This document shows positions 6,275 to 14,361 of a DNA stretch of 24,500 bases, one piece after another. The DNA comes from Lachnospiraceae bacterium. Lineage in GTDB: Bacteria; Bacillota_A; Clostridia; Lachnospirales; Lachnospiraceae. A program made the position numbers and the translations under genes. Below the pieces are notes generated by a model, which saw only the letters and a list, made by a program, of their open reading frames with translations, had not been told where the DNA came from and ran no database searches. The stretch's first letter is position 1. Every line of letters starts with the position of its first letter. Location of the stretch: NCBI GenBank assembly GCA_017620055.1, contig JAFZRD010000138.1:1-24500 (forward strand), in the 5' to 3' direction.

Positions 6275-7914
6275 TTTCCGCTGTTCCTGTATTTATCTAC
6301 AAGGTTCTGCGCCTCTGTTGTAATACCGTTATCAAACTCCATAGCCGACAGGAGTCTGATCGCATTTGTCCTGTCGGTTGTCCCTTCATTCAGAACATAA
6401 GGGAATACGACTTCACCATCCTGTATCTCTTCAGTGAAATAAAAGCAGTCGATGAATCCTTTAAGCATACCGGGAAGCTCGAGATCGTGTGTTGCTGCAA
6501 AAAGGAATACTCCGGGTCTTGCCAGGTGTTTTAATATGGCCGTACTGGCCGCTATCCTCTCCACCGTATTGGTGCCGCGAAGGACCTCATCTATGATGCA
6601 AAGACTCCTTCCGCACGATGCGGCATCGCATATCCTCTTCAGAGATCTTGCCTCGACAACGTAATAGCTTTCTCCTCCCAAAAGGTTATCCGAAAGAGCC
6701 ATTGAAGTCAGAAGTTTGCACCTGCCCGTTTCAAAAGTATCGGCAAACGCGATACCGAAGCTTTGAGCAAAAAGCGTGCTGATTCCTACAGCCTTTAAGA
6801 ATGTCGACTTACCCGATGCATTTGAGCCGGTCAGAAGTATCCCTCTTGCGGTATCGATATCGTTTTTGACCGCACCGTTTACGAGCGGATGATATATCCC
6901 TTTTGTGACAAGCCTGTCATCATCTGTTATGACTGCATCGCAGTGATCCCTTTTCGCAAGGTATGATGCGACCGCCGTCAGGCAGTCGAGTCTTCCGATG
7001 TCAGTATACAGGTTCTTAATCCGATCTGTATTTGCTCTTATGCCCGCTATCCTTATCTTATAAGAGATAAGATCGATATGCGTGATCATCCTTACGTAAT
7101 CGAACAGTAAGGAAAGAGGATTGGAAGTCGTCTGATCTTTATACGGTATCAAAAATGCTGCTTTGGCAAGTCCTGACAGATCTCTGTATTGATCGAATCC
7201 GCTGACCCCGCATTCCGAAAGGCGCGAAGCACACCTTATATACTTAAGACAGAAGGCAAGTCCTTTAAGACTTCCCTCCATCCGGCTCCTGCCTGAAAAG
7301 TAAGTCCCAATGCAAAAGCACAATGATATGATCGCCGCTACGGTACCCGCCTTCATAAAAAGAGGCATGATACAAAAAGAGACTGCAAGCGCCGCAACAG
7401 GTATTATGTCCGATATGACAGAGGATCCGTTTGCTCTTTCCAGATCGCTTACAAGCCGGAATCCGTCATCATCCGATCCCTTCGGACACATATCGATGAT
7501 ACATCGTATCTCATGTGCCTTCCCGGGATCATTTATAAAACCGTCTGTCTCATTCCTTGTCTTTGCGATCTCATCCGGCGAAGAGCTCATCATCCGGAAT
7601 CTGCAGTTGAGATACTCCGCTCCGGCACCGGATACGCACCGGTTCATCCGGACATATATCTCCTCCAGCATCAGATCATGGGCTGTAATACCGTCGATCA
7701 CTTCATCTTCGGGTTTAATACCGCGAAGATAATCAAGCATACCTGACTTGTCACGAAACTGTGTTTCGGAAAAACACGTATCGGCATCGCTGTCCTGATC
7801 ATCGCGAAGCTTTCTGATACGTGATGCCTTCCTCTCTTTGCTCCTGTGGATCTCCGATACGGCAAGAACTGCTATGAGTAGCAGAAAACAGATCCAGAAT
7901 ATCAGGTTTCCCAT
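6256..7914 (-). CDS. Membrane-anchored MutS-like ATPase
   Basis: The product has 552 residues. Its C-terminal half is a MutS-type ABC-ATPase: Walker A at 363-370 (GSNASGKS), signature-like region around 409-426, Walker B at 438-443 (LCIIDE), and a switch histidine at H476 (AATHD). The N-terminal mismatch-binding and connector domains of true MutS are absent. There is instead an N-terminal transmembrane helix (about 4-20), a soluble segment, and a second hydrophobic hairpin (about 167-187 and 190-207). The ATPase side should face the cytoplasm. The family is often labelled MutS-like, but no mismatch-repair role is supported here. It lies 3 bp after the deaminase gene and overlaps rnhA by 19 bp, so it is embedded in the operon. 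Its function is unknown. Confidence 0.82.
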   Translation of the reverse strand: MGNLIFWICFLLLIAVLAVSEIHRSKERKASRIRKLRDDQDSDADTCFSETQFRDKSGMLDYLRGIKPEDEVIDGITAHDLMLEEIYVRMNRCVSGAGAEYLNCRFRMMSSSPDEIAKTRNETDGFINDPGKAHEIRCIIDMCPKGSDDDGFRLVSDLERANGSSVISDIIPVAALAVSFCIMPLFMKAGTVAAIISLCFCIGTYFSGRSRMEGSLKGLAFCLKYIRCASRLSECGVSGFDQYRDLSGLAKAAFLIPYKDQTTSNPLSLLFDYVRMITHIDLISYKIRIAGIRANTDRIKNLYTDIGRLDCLTAVASYLAKRDHCDAVITDDDRLVTKGIYHPLVNGAVKNDIDTARGILLTGSNASGKSTFLKAVGISTLFAQSFGIAFADTFETGRCKLLTSMALSDNLLGGESYYVVEARSLKRICDAASCGRSLCIIDEVLRGTNTVERIAASTAILKHLARPGVFLFAATHDLELPGMLKGFIDCFYFTEEIQDGEVVFPYVLNEGTTDRTNAIRLLSAMEFDNGITTEAQNLVDKYRNSGKWVMTN

Positions 7915-7917
7915 CCG

Positions 7918-9207
7918 TCAGTCCTTATATTTAGCCATCAGTTCATTGGCTTTGTCGTAGATTTCTTCGGGTGAGACCCCGACATTGAATCTGCCGTCTT
8001 CATACAGGATCTTTCCGCCGACCATCGTCATCCTGATATTTGTCTTGCTTCCCGAATAAACTATATTGTCAACAATATTATTGAGAGGCTGCATGTTCGG
8101 CTGATCGAGGTCTATCATGATGATATCGGCCTGTTTTCCTTCGGCAAGTATGTCGCAGTCATCAAGACCCATGCATTTCGCACCGTTAACCGTAGCCATT
8201 TTAAGCACCTTGGTCGGCACAACCGCGGCCGCATCCATATCATGAAGTTTTGCAAGTCCCGTTACGAGGAACATTTCCCTGAACATGTCAAGGCAGTTGT
8301 TGGACGAAGGTCCGTCCGTTCCTATCGCGATCCTTATCCCGTTATCGAGATACTTCGATATCGGTGCGATACCGCTGGCAAGCTTGGTGTTCGATCCCGG
8401 ATTCGTTACGACCGTCAGATCGTGTTTTTTGAATATTTCGATATCTTCGTCCGATAAATAAACGCAGTGATAACCGCCGCCGCCGTTTCTGAACATATTA
8501 AGGCTTTCAAACAGCTGCGTGGGAGTCATGCCGTGGCGCTCTATACACTCATCTACTTCTTTTCTCGTTTCCGAATTGTGGGTGAACACCGGCGAAGAAT
8601 ACTTGTCAGCTATCTCGCTGAGCGATTCGAGAAGCTCCCTCGTGCATGTGTATTCCGCATGGAAACCTATGATGTAGCTTGTATAACCGTCATTCTTGTT
8701 AAGAACCTTAAAACGTCTCTCGACTTCCTCAAGGCTCGGTCCGAACTTGTTGATATCGCAGCAGCCGACATATCTGATACCCATTCCGGTACATGCCCGT
8801 GCACATTCCTCGGGGTTCATATACATATCAAAAACGGCCGTGATACCGCTTGTCAGATATTCGAGAACAGCAAGTCTCGTGAATTCATACATATCTTCCG
8901 GCGTAAGCTTTGCCTCAAGGGGAAAGATCTTGGTGGACAGCCAGTCCCAGAGCGGCATGTCATCCGCATATGATCTCATACCGGTCATTGCCGAATGTGT
9001 ATGAGCATCCTTGAATCCTGGCATCAGTACATTGCCCTTACAGTCACGTACCGTATCGAAAGTCAGTCCCTTTTCCTTTATCTCACTGTCGGATAAACCT
9101 TTTCCGACATAAGTGATCTTTCCGTCTTCGATCCATATCTCTCCCGAAAACAGATCGTGGCCTTCCTCCATTGTAAGGATCCGTGCATTATAAAGTCTTG
9201 TTCTCAT
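7918..9207 (-). CDS. mtaD: Amidohydrolase, probable 5'-methylthioadenosine/S-adenosylhomocysteine deaminase
   Basis: This 429-residue zinc amidohydrolase belongs to the subtype-III group. The metal ligands are visible: H69 and H71 (DAHTHSA), H183 (GFHAEYT), H210 (VFTHNSE) and D298 (IGTDGPSS). E213 is the expected catalytic acid. The closest recognised group deaminates MTA, SAH or adenosine-type nucleosides to inosine-type products, which PNP could then split. Guanine deaminase or a triazine-type hydrolase are alternatives, and the name rests on overall resemblance. I place the start at ATG 9207, 6 nt from AAGGAGG (9220-9214). A longer in-frame start at 9303 would extend back across the end of cdd, adding 32 residues of non-family sequence. 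The cdd stop lies 1 nt upstream, so the two are probably coupled. Confidence 0.78.
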   Translation of the reverse strand: MRTRLYNARILTMEEGHDLFSGEIWIEDGKITYVGKGLSDSEIKEKGLTFDTVRDCKGNVLMPGFKDAHTHSAMTGMRSYADDMPLWDWLSTKIFPLEAKLTPEDMYEFTRLAVLEYLTSGITAVFDMYMNPEECARACTGMGIRYVGCCDINKFGPSLEEVERRFKVLNKNDGYTSYIIGFHAEYTCTRELLESLSEIADKYSSPVFTHNSETRKEVDECIERHGMTPTQLFESLNMFRNGGGGYHCVYLSDEDIEIFKKHDLTVVTNPGSNTKLASGIAPISKYLDNGIRIAIGTDGPSSNNCLDMFREMFLVTGLAKLHDMDAAAVVPTKVLKMATVNGAKCMGLDDCDILAEGKQADIIMIDLDQPNMQPLNNIVDNIVYSGSKTNIRMTMVGGKILYEDGRFNVGVSPEEIYDKANELMAKYKD

Positions 9208-9208
9208 A

Positions 9209-9637
9209 TCATTCCTCCTTGGACAGATTATCCGGTCCGAAACTTTCCGGGAGAAGTTCGGAAAGCTTATACTCCTTGTAGTCGGAAACACTTCTTGCCA
9301 CAATCACCGTAAACTTTGCGGGATCCGTAAACTCCCTGAGTACCTGCCTGCATATCCCGCACGGATGAGCGTACGAGCTTACGGCATCTTCCTCCGATCC
9401 ATCCCCGCCGACTATCGCTATCGCGGTAAGATCGGTATTTCCCGATGCTACGGCGGCAAATACGGCGCATCTTTCAGCGCAGACTGTCGCACCGTAAGAA
9501 GCGTTTTCTATGTTTGCCCCGCGAACGATCCTTCCGTCCCCGCACAGAAGCGCCGCCCCCACACGGTATCCGGAATAAGGCGAATATGAATTCTTCCGAG
9601 CAAGAAATGCCTCTTTTATCAGTCCCTCTTTATCCAT
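9209..9637 (-). CDS. cdd: Cytidine deaminase
   Basis: The product has 142 residues, typical of the small tetrameric enzyme that converts cytidine and deoxycytidine to uridine and deoxyuridine. The zinc ligands are C53 (TVCAERCA), C93 and C96 (HPCGICRQ), and E55 is the catalytic proton shuttle. NSYSPYSGYRVGAAL near the N-terminus is the usual substrate-side block. The gene lies 25 bp after the lipoprotein gene, which is one of the larger gaps in this run. Its ribosome site (GAGTG) is weak compared with its neighbours. It fits the nucleoside-salvage theme of the surrounding genes. Confidence 0.95.
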   Translation of the reverse strand: MDKEGLIKEAFLARKNSYSPYSGYRVGAALLCGDGRIVRGANIENASYGATVCAERCAVFAAVASGNTDLTAIAIVGGDGSEEDAVSSYAHPCGICRQVLREFTDPAKFTVIVARSVSDYKEYKLSELLPESFGPDNLSKEE

Positions 9638-9662
9638 AAATATTCACACTCTGTAAAGGATA

Positions 9663-10763
9663 TTAAAACTCAATATATGTGACCTCGGTATTTATGAGGC
9701 TCAGTTCTTCACACGTTGCTATGTTTGTCTCCTTGTACGGAACGATCATTCCGTCAACGAGATGTGAGAATATCGCGTCGTAGTTCTCCTGGCTGAACTT
9801 TTCAAAACGAGAGGTTTCCATCGGTAGACATACCCCGCCGCTTGCCGCGGTCTTGTTTGTTTCGCTCCCGCCTGCAAAAGAACCTTCGAAAAATGATTTT
9901 ACGTCATCGTAAACGGCAGACTTGATATTCTTCATGGCGGATGTCACAACGGTCTCCGACTCCGACGATTCGTCAACATCGACTCCTATAACTTTCCCGT
10001 CGTGATTTTCGGCCGCACGTATTACCGACTTGCCGATAGAGCCGCCGCACGCAAAGATGACCTCTGTGTCATCGTCATACCAAGCTGATGCCAGATCTTC
10101 TATGAGCGGATCTTCACTGAACGTGTTCGTGTACGTATACCTGATGTGAACGTTCACACCCATCTCTATCGCGGCATAATCGGCACCCTGCACAAATCCG
10201 TATCCGAATCTGATCACAGGATCTATCGGCATTCCTCCGACAAAACCCAGACCTTTGTAACCGTCACGTACAGCCGCATACCCCGCGAGGAATCCGGCCT
10301 GTTCCTCGGCAAACTTTATGACCGAGACGTTTTCTTCGATGAGGGATTCGGTATTATCCTCATTGTGAGGTACACCGTCGACAAGAATGAAGCTTACGTC
10401 ATCATACTTCTTCATTGCGTTATATACGGGTACTTCGAGCATCGCGCCGGGACAGACGACCAGCTTGGCACCGTTTTTGACGCCTCTTTTTATCTGGGCC
10501 ATGATACTGTCATTATCGTTGTCCTCGGGCTGATAATACTCATATGCAAGATTTGCTTCTTCCGCATATTCTTTAATACCGTCCCACGAAGCCTGATTGT
10601 AGGAGTTGTCATCTATCGTTCCGAAATCGGTGATAAGAACGACGTCAACAGGCTGGTCTGATTCACTGCCCGCATCCTTCGTGCAGCCGCACATACCGGC
10701 GGCGATAACACATGCGAGTACTGCCGCTGATATTCTCTTTATCGATACCTTCCGAAATGTCAT
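9663..10763 (-). CDS. BMP/PnrA-family nucleoside-binding lipoprotein
   Basis: The product has 366 residues. It starts with a basic n-region and hydrophobic stretch ending in a lipobox, AGMCGC, with C27 as the lipidated cysteine, so it should sit on the outer face of the membrane. The mature part resembles the basic-membrane-protein family (PnrA, BmpA, Med): VVLITDFGTIDDNSYNQ at the start, then a GLGFVGG...GYGFVQGADYA region and a VIGVDVDES region. Family members that have been studied bind purine nucleosides for an ABC importer. No permease or ATPase gene is nearby. The start overlaps the PNP stop by 4 bp (ATGA), which links binding and phosphorolysis of nucleosides. A direct sensory role with the upstream kinases is possible but is an inference. 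Confidence 0.88.
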   Translation of the reverse strand: MTFRKVSIKRISAAVLACVIAAGMCGCTKDAGSESDQPVDVVLITDFGTIDDNSYNQASWDGIKEYAEEANLAYEYYQPEDNDNDSIMAQIKRGVKNGAKLVVCPGAMLEVPVYNAMKKYDDVSFILVDGVPHNEDNTESLIEENVSVIKFAEEQAGFLAGYAAVRDGYKGLGFVGGMPIDPVIRFGYGFVQGADYAAIEMGVNVHIRYTYTNTFSEDPLIEDLASAWYDDDTEVIFACGGSIGKSVIRAAENHDGKVIGVDVDESSESETVVTSAMKNIKSAVYDDVKSFFEGSFAGGSETNKTAASGGVCLPMETSRFEKFSQENYDAIFSHLVDGMIVPYKETNIATCEELSLINTEVTYIEF

Positions 10764-11590
10764 AAAGCCCCGATCCTGATTATCGATTCACGAAGAATCT
10801 GTTTAAAGAGAGGTGCAGCCTTTGCAGCCGCCTCCTGAACTTCATCATGTGTGAGCGGCGTCTCTGATATTCCCGCCGCAAGGTTGCAAACGCAGCTGAT
10901 CGCACAGATCTTGAGCCCCATATGATTGGCTGCGATCGATTCGACAACCGTACTCATACCGACCGCATCTGCTCCCATCTTGGCAAGCATCCTGATCTCT
11001 GCTGGACTCTCAAACGAAGGACCTGTCAGCTGTGCATATACGCCTTTTTGCATCGTTATCTCAAAATCATCCGCAACGGACATGATGATATCCTGCAGTA
11101 TCGGATCGTATACATGGGACATATCGGGGAATCTCGTCCCGATCTCATCAATGTTCGGTCCGATGAGCGGATTGGGTGCAAAGCATGAAATATGATCGGT
11201 CAGCATCATAAAATCACCCGCCTTGAAGTCACGGTTGATGCCTCCGGATGCGTTCGTAAGGAACAGATATTTGGCTCCCATCATGGCCATGAGCCTTACC
11301 GGAAGCACGACATCCGTTATCGGATAACCCTCATAGTAATGAACTCTTCCCTGCATGCACACAACGGGTACCTTATCGATATACCCGAACACGAACTGTC
11401 CGGCATGTCCTGGTACCGTCGATGTGGGAAAGCCTTCAATATCACTGTAGGGAACTTTGCATTCAACATCTATCTCTTCCGCAAACTTACCAAGTCCCGA
11501 TCCGAGAACAAGTGCCACGAGCGGCTCGAACGATGTTTTATTCCTCACGCTGTCATAACAGTTTTTCAGTTTTTCGTATACAGGATTCAT
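10760..11590 (-). CDS. punA: Purine nucleoside phosphorylase (trimeric class)
   Basis: This 276-residue cytoplasmic enzyme splits purine nucleosides with phosphate into base and ribose 1-phosphate. Visible motifs are the phosphate loop GSGLG (30-34), H62 (PGHAGQF), R82/H84 in GRVHYYEGYP, the LTNASGG block (111-117), FESPAE (193-198) and VGMSTVVE (210-217). N236 sits where trimeric enzymes carry the asparagine that selects 6-oxopurines, so guanosine and inosine are the likely substrates. It overlaps the upstream kinase gene by 4 bp. Its strong AAAGGAGGAG site is encoded by the last Lys/Glu codons of that kinase. It overlaps the lipoprotein gene downstream by 4 bp as well. Confidence 0.95.
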   Translation of the reverse strand: MNPVYEKLKNCYDSVRNKTSFEPLVALVLGSGLGKFAEEIDVECKVPYSDIEGFPTSTVPGHAGQFVFGYIDKVPVVCMQGRVHYYEGYPITDVVLPVRLMAMMGAKYLFLTNASGGINRDFKAGDFMMLTDHISCFAPNPLIGPNIDEIGTRFPDMSHVYDPILQDIIMSVADDFEITMQKGVYAQLTGPSFESPAEIRMLAKMGADAVGMSTVVESIAANHMGLKICAISCVCNLAAGISETPLTHDEVQEAAAKAAPLFKQILRESIIRIGAL

Positions 11591-14361
11591 TTCTCCTCCT
11601 TTTTGTGCTCTTTTAACAGTTCCTTTGCTTTATGATAATCAAATACTTCAAGACAGTTCTTAACGTTTCTGAACAGAGTGTTGATCTCGCTTCCGTAGTT
11701 AACCGAAACGCACTCCTCAACTTTATCCTCTGTCGCTTTGATATTGAAATTGGAAAGTGACGCTATCAGCTCATCTATTATACCATCATCGAAAGGTACC
11801 TGCTCTCCCTCGGGCTGCGTGTTTTCTTCAGTGCCGGCAAACAATCCGTTTTCAACGAGATACGCCTTTACCGTGACAAGTACTTTTTCGAACAGCTCGA
11901 TGACACTTTCGGTACGACTCTCAATGAACTCGGTGTTAGATGCTTTACCGGCAAATTCGAGTTCCTTGAACAGTGAACTGATCCCGAGCGCACCGATGGC
12001 CGCACTGCTCGACTTGAGTCCGTGTACCTCTATGACGTAATTGGAGATATCTTTTTCCGCAAGGAGCTTCATGACAAGTTCCGACTTGTTAAGGCCCTCT
12101 TTGTAGTATGCGTTTACAACCGAAGCAAATGCATCCGTGTTCCCGCCGAGATTAGCAAGTCCTGCCTCAAAATCAACCTTCTCGGGATCCGCGTTCGCAT
12201 CGGCCGCTGGGGTTTCCTTAGGCGTATCGCCTTCCTCTTCGCCTTCGATCACGATATTGACCGCAAGTTCCGAAGGCATGTATTTCCTGAGCATCCTCTC
12301 GAGATAGAATCTCCTGACCGGTTTTGCAAGATAGTCCTGGAAACCTTCGTTAAGCAGAACCCTTGATACTTCCGGGCCGAAATCCGCGGTGGCACACAGT
12401 ATCGGTACCATCGCATTGGCATTGTCCATTCTCCTTATGAGATGAAGCAGTTCTATACCGTCCATCTCCGGCATTCTCTGATCGAGTATTATAAGATCGA
12501 ACTCGTCTTTTTCAAGAACACCGAGTGCCTCTGCACCGCTCTTACACAGTGTTGTCTTAATATCAAACGTCTGCAGCATTCCTTCGAGAACACGAAGATT
12601 AACGATGGAATCGTCGACGATAATGACCTTGCCCTCGGGATATACGACCGCTTCTCTCTTCTGTGCCACCTTGTAGTCGGAAGCGTCCCATATGTTATTG
12701 AGGGCATTCGCAACGCCGATACACGTCATCGGCTTACGGAGTATCTTACAGTCGTCAAAATCACTGTATATGCTTCCGGCTTCCGTCAGTACATATATCT
12801 CGTTGCTTATCTGTGCGGCTTTGATCGTGTCCTTGAGTATCGGATAGAATACATCGTCAATGAATATGTGCGTGTATTTCCGGTTCTCTATCGACTGCCT
12901 GAACGCATTAGGCCCCGTGACGAAATTCGGATACAGCTGGAACTGACCGAGAATATCGATCCATATATCATGATCTTCCTGGTCTTTCGTGTATATCAGG
13001 ATGCTGTATTCATTGAGCGGGCTGACTCGTACTATCGGTGTCTCTTCGATGATATAGTTGATGAATTCGAAATGTACGGACATTCCGACGCCTTCAACAC
13101 TGTTTATCGAAAGGCTTCCGCCCATCAGTTCAAGGATCTCCTTGCATATCGACAGTTCAAGACCCATGCCTTTATAATCGCTCTTCTGTCTGCTGTCGTA
13201 TTTGGTATATGCGGAAAGCATCGCCTCGATCTCGGTCTCGGACAAACCGAATCCCGATTCGGCGATCGTGCCGCAGAGCATACATGTGTTGGTCGTAATG
13301 TCGATATCTCCGGAAACCTCCATTGATATACGGCCCTGAGGTATCCTGTGCAGGCACGAGAAAAGCAGATACAGGAACACCTGCTTGATCCTGATGCTGT
13401 CCCCGAACAGGGTCTTTGGTATGGTCGAATCTATCTTGGCGTAGAAGTCAACATTTTCCGACGCATATTCATTTGATACCGAATTGATGATCTCGGTGAT
13501 GAGCTTCTTGAAATCGTACTTGACCGGATACAGCTCCATCTTGTTCGAATCAAGTTTGGAAAACTCAAGTATGTTGTTTATGATCTTGAGAAGCTGGTTA
13601 CTGGATGTTTTGATATTCTCCGCCAGTTCCCTGCTCTCGGGATCGAGATCCTCACGAAGGATCAGCTCATTCATACCTATTATGGCATTCATCGGAGTTC
13701 TGATCTCATGGGTGACGTTTGCCAGGAAGCGGCTCTTGTTGTATTTTGCCGAGCTGATAATACGGCTTGACTCGTCAAGTTTTCTCTTGGTCCTTTCAAA
13801 CAGTACGGTCTGGTATATGAATATGAACACCGGAGAGAACGCTGCGGCAATGAAGCTTGCGGGTATCCCGATATTCGAAGACAGAGCGGTCTGATACTTT
13901 GAATATCTGTCATAATCAATGATCGGAAGCATGAGAAGAAACGTGTACCATATCATCTCAAGCACAAAAAGCGGATATACGGCTCTGCCCCTTATAAGGA
14001 AGAACGTGAAAACCACCCCGAGCAGGAAAAAGAAAAGCGCACCGCCCAAAAGATTTCCGGTCATGAAGAACAGCATCGGGAAAATGATGAAGTTTGTGCT
14101 GATGATCACAACATATTTAAACAGCGTTATCTCATCAAATCTTCCCAGAAGGTATAAGATCATCATGAACCATATGACGATACCCACACATATATAAACG
14201 CATTCTTTCGGAGCGCGAAAAGCGATAAAAAGGACCAGATAACCGATATTCACGATAAAGCTGTATATCAGAACGAGATACAGACTCTTTGCATCCATCG
14301 AAACATCGTCATTTCTCAGGAACCCTATGAAGTTTTCTATCCTGCTTCTCAAGTTCTTCAT
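11587..14361 (-). CDS. Membrane hybrid histidine kinase with eroded ATP-binding motifs, receiver and HPt domains
   Basis: The product has 924 residues. Residues 1-190 carry about six membrane helices with no large extracellular domain. A HisKA domain follows with H218 (NVTHEIRTP), then an HATPase-like region (about 310-435). Its N-box asparagine is S335 (LLFSCLHR). The G1 aspartate is E368 (ESGFG). The second G-box reads GMGLEL, with one glycine lost. A receiver-like domain at about 452-560 lacks the acidic pair. A full receiver follows (578-692, acceptor D627, K680), then an HPt domain with H780 (EVHGLKSSSAAIG), then a helical tail. It may be a poor kinase that acts as a phosphorelay hub for its neighbour. 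It has no frameshift or early stop, so decay to a pseudogene is unlikely. It is joined by 4-bp overlaps on both sides. Confidence 0.88.
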   Translation of the reverse strand: MKNLRSRIENFIGFLRNDDVSMDAKSLYLVLIYSFIVNIGYLVLFIAFRAPKECVYICVGIVIWFMMILYLLGRFDEITLFKYVVIISTNFIIFPMLFFMTGNLLGGALFFFLLGVVFTFFLIRGRAVYPLFVLEMIWYTFLLMLPIIDYDRYSKYQTALSSNIGIPASFIAAAFSPVFIFIYQTVLFERTKRKLDESSRIISSAKYNKSRFLANVTHEIRTPMNAIIGMNELILREDLDPESRELAENIKTSSNQLLKIINNILEFSKLDSNKMELYPVKYDFKKLITEIINSVSNEYASENVDFYAKIDSTIPKTLFGDSIRIKQVFLYLLFSCLHRIPQGRISMEVSGDIDITTNTCMLCGTIAESGFGLSETEIEAMLSAYTKYDSRQKSDYKGMGLELSICKEILELMGGSLSINSVEGVGMSVHFEFINYIIEETPIVRVSPLNEYSILIYTKDQEDHDIWIDILGQFQLYPNFVTGPNAFRQSIENRKYTHIFIDDVFYPILKDTIKAAQISNEIYVLTEAGSIYSDFDDCKILRKPMTCIGVANALNNIWDASDYKVAQKREAVVYPEGKVIIVDDSIVNLRVLEGMLQTFDIKTTLCKSGAEALGVLEKDEFDLIILDQRMPEMDGIELLHLIRRMDNANAMVPILCATADFGPEVSRVLLNEGFQDYLAKPVRRFYLERMLRKYMPSELAVNIVIEGEEEGDTPKETPAADANADPEKVDFEAGLANLGGNTDAFASVVNAYYKEGLNKSELVMKLLAEKDISNYVIEVHGLKSSSAAIGALGISSLFKELEFAGKASNTEFIESRTESVIELFEKVLVTVKAYLVENGLFAGTEENTQPEGEQVPFDDGIIDELIASLSNFNIKATEDKVEECVSVNYGSEINTLFRNVKNCLEVFDYHKAKELLKEHKKEEK

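Noticed and set aside
6256..7914. Canonical MutS mismatch-repair protein
   Set aside because: It is too short, lacks the mismatch-binding and connector domains, and has membrane helices. Only the ATPase core is shared.
9208..9303. Longer N-terminus for the MTA/SAH-deaminase-like gene (start 9303)
   Set aside because: The extra residues come from an alternate frame of the cdd 3' end. ATG 9207 has an ideal AAGGAGG 6 nt upstream and begins at the usual family start.
12442..13326. 294-codon plus-strand open frame
   Set aside because: It lies wholly antisense to the kinase gene, whose domains are clear. Its translation has no recognisable domain and no good ribosome site. It is a by-product of the codon usage of the real gene.
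11587..14361. Pseudogene call for the kinase with eroded ATP-binding boxes
   Set aside because: The frame is intact over 924 codons. H218, the terminal receiver and the HPt are preserved, and it keeps tight overlaps on both sides. Functional divergence fits better.
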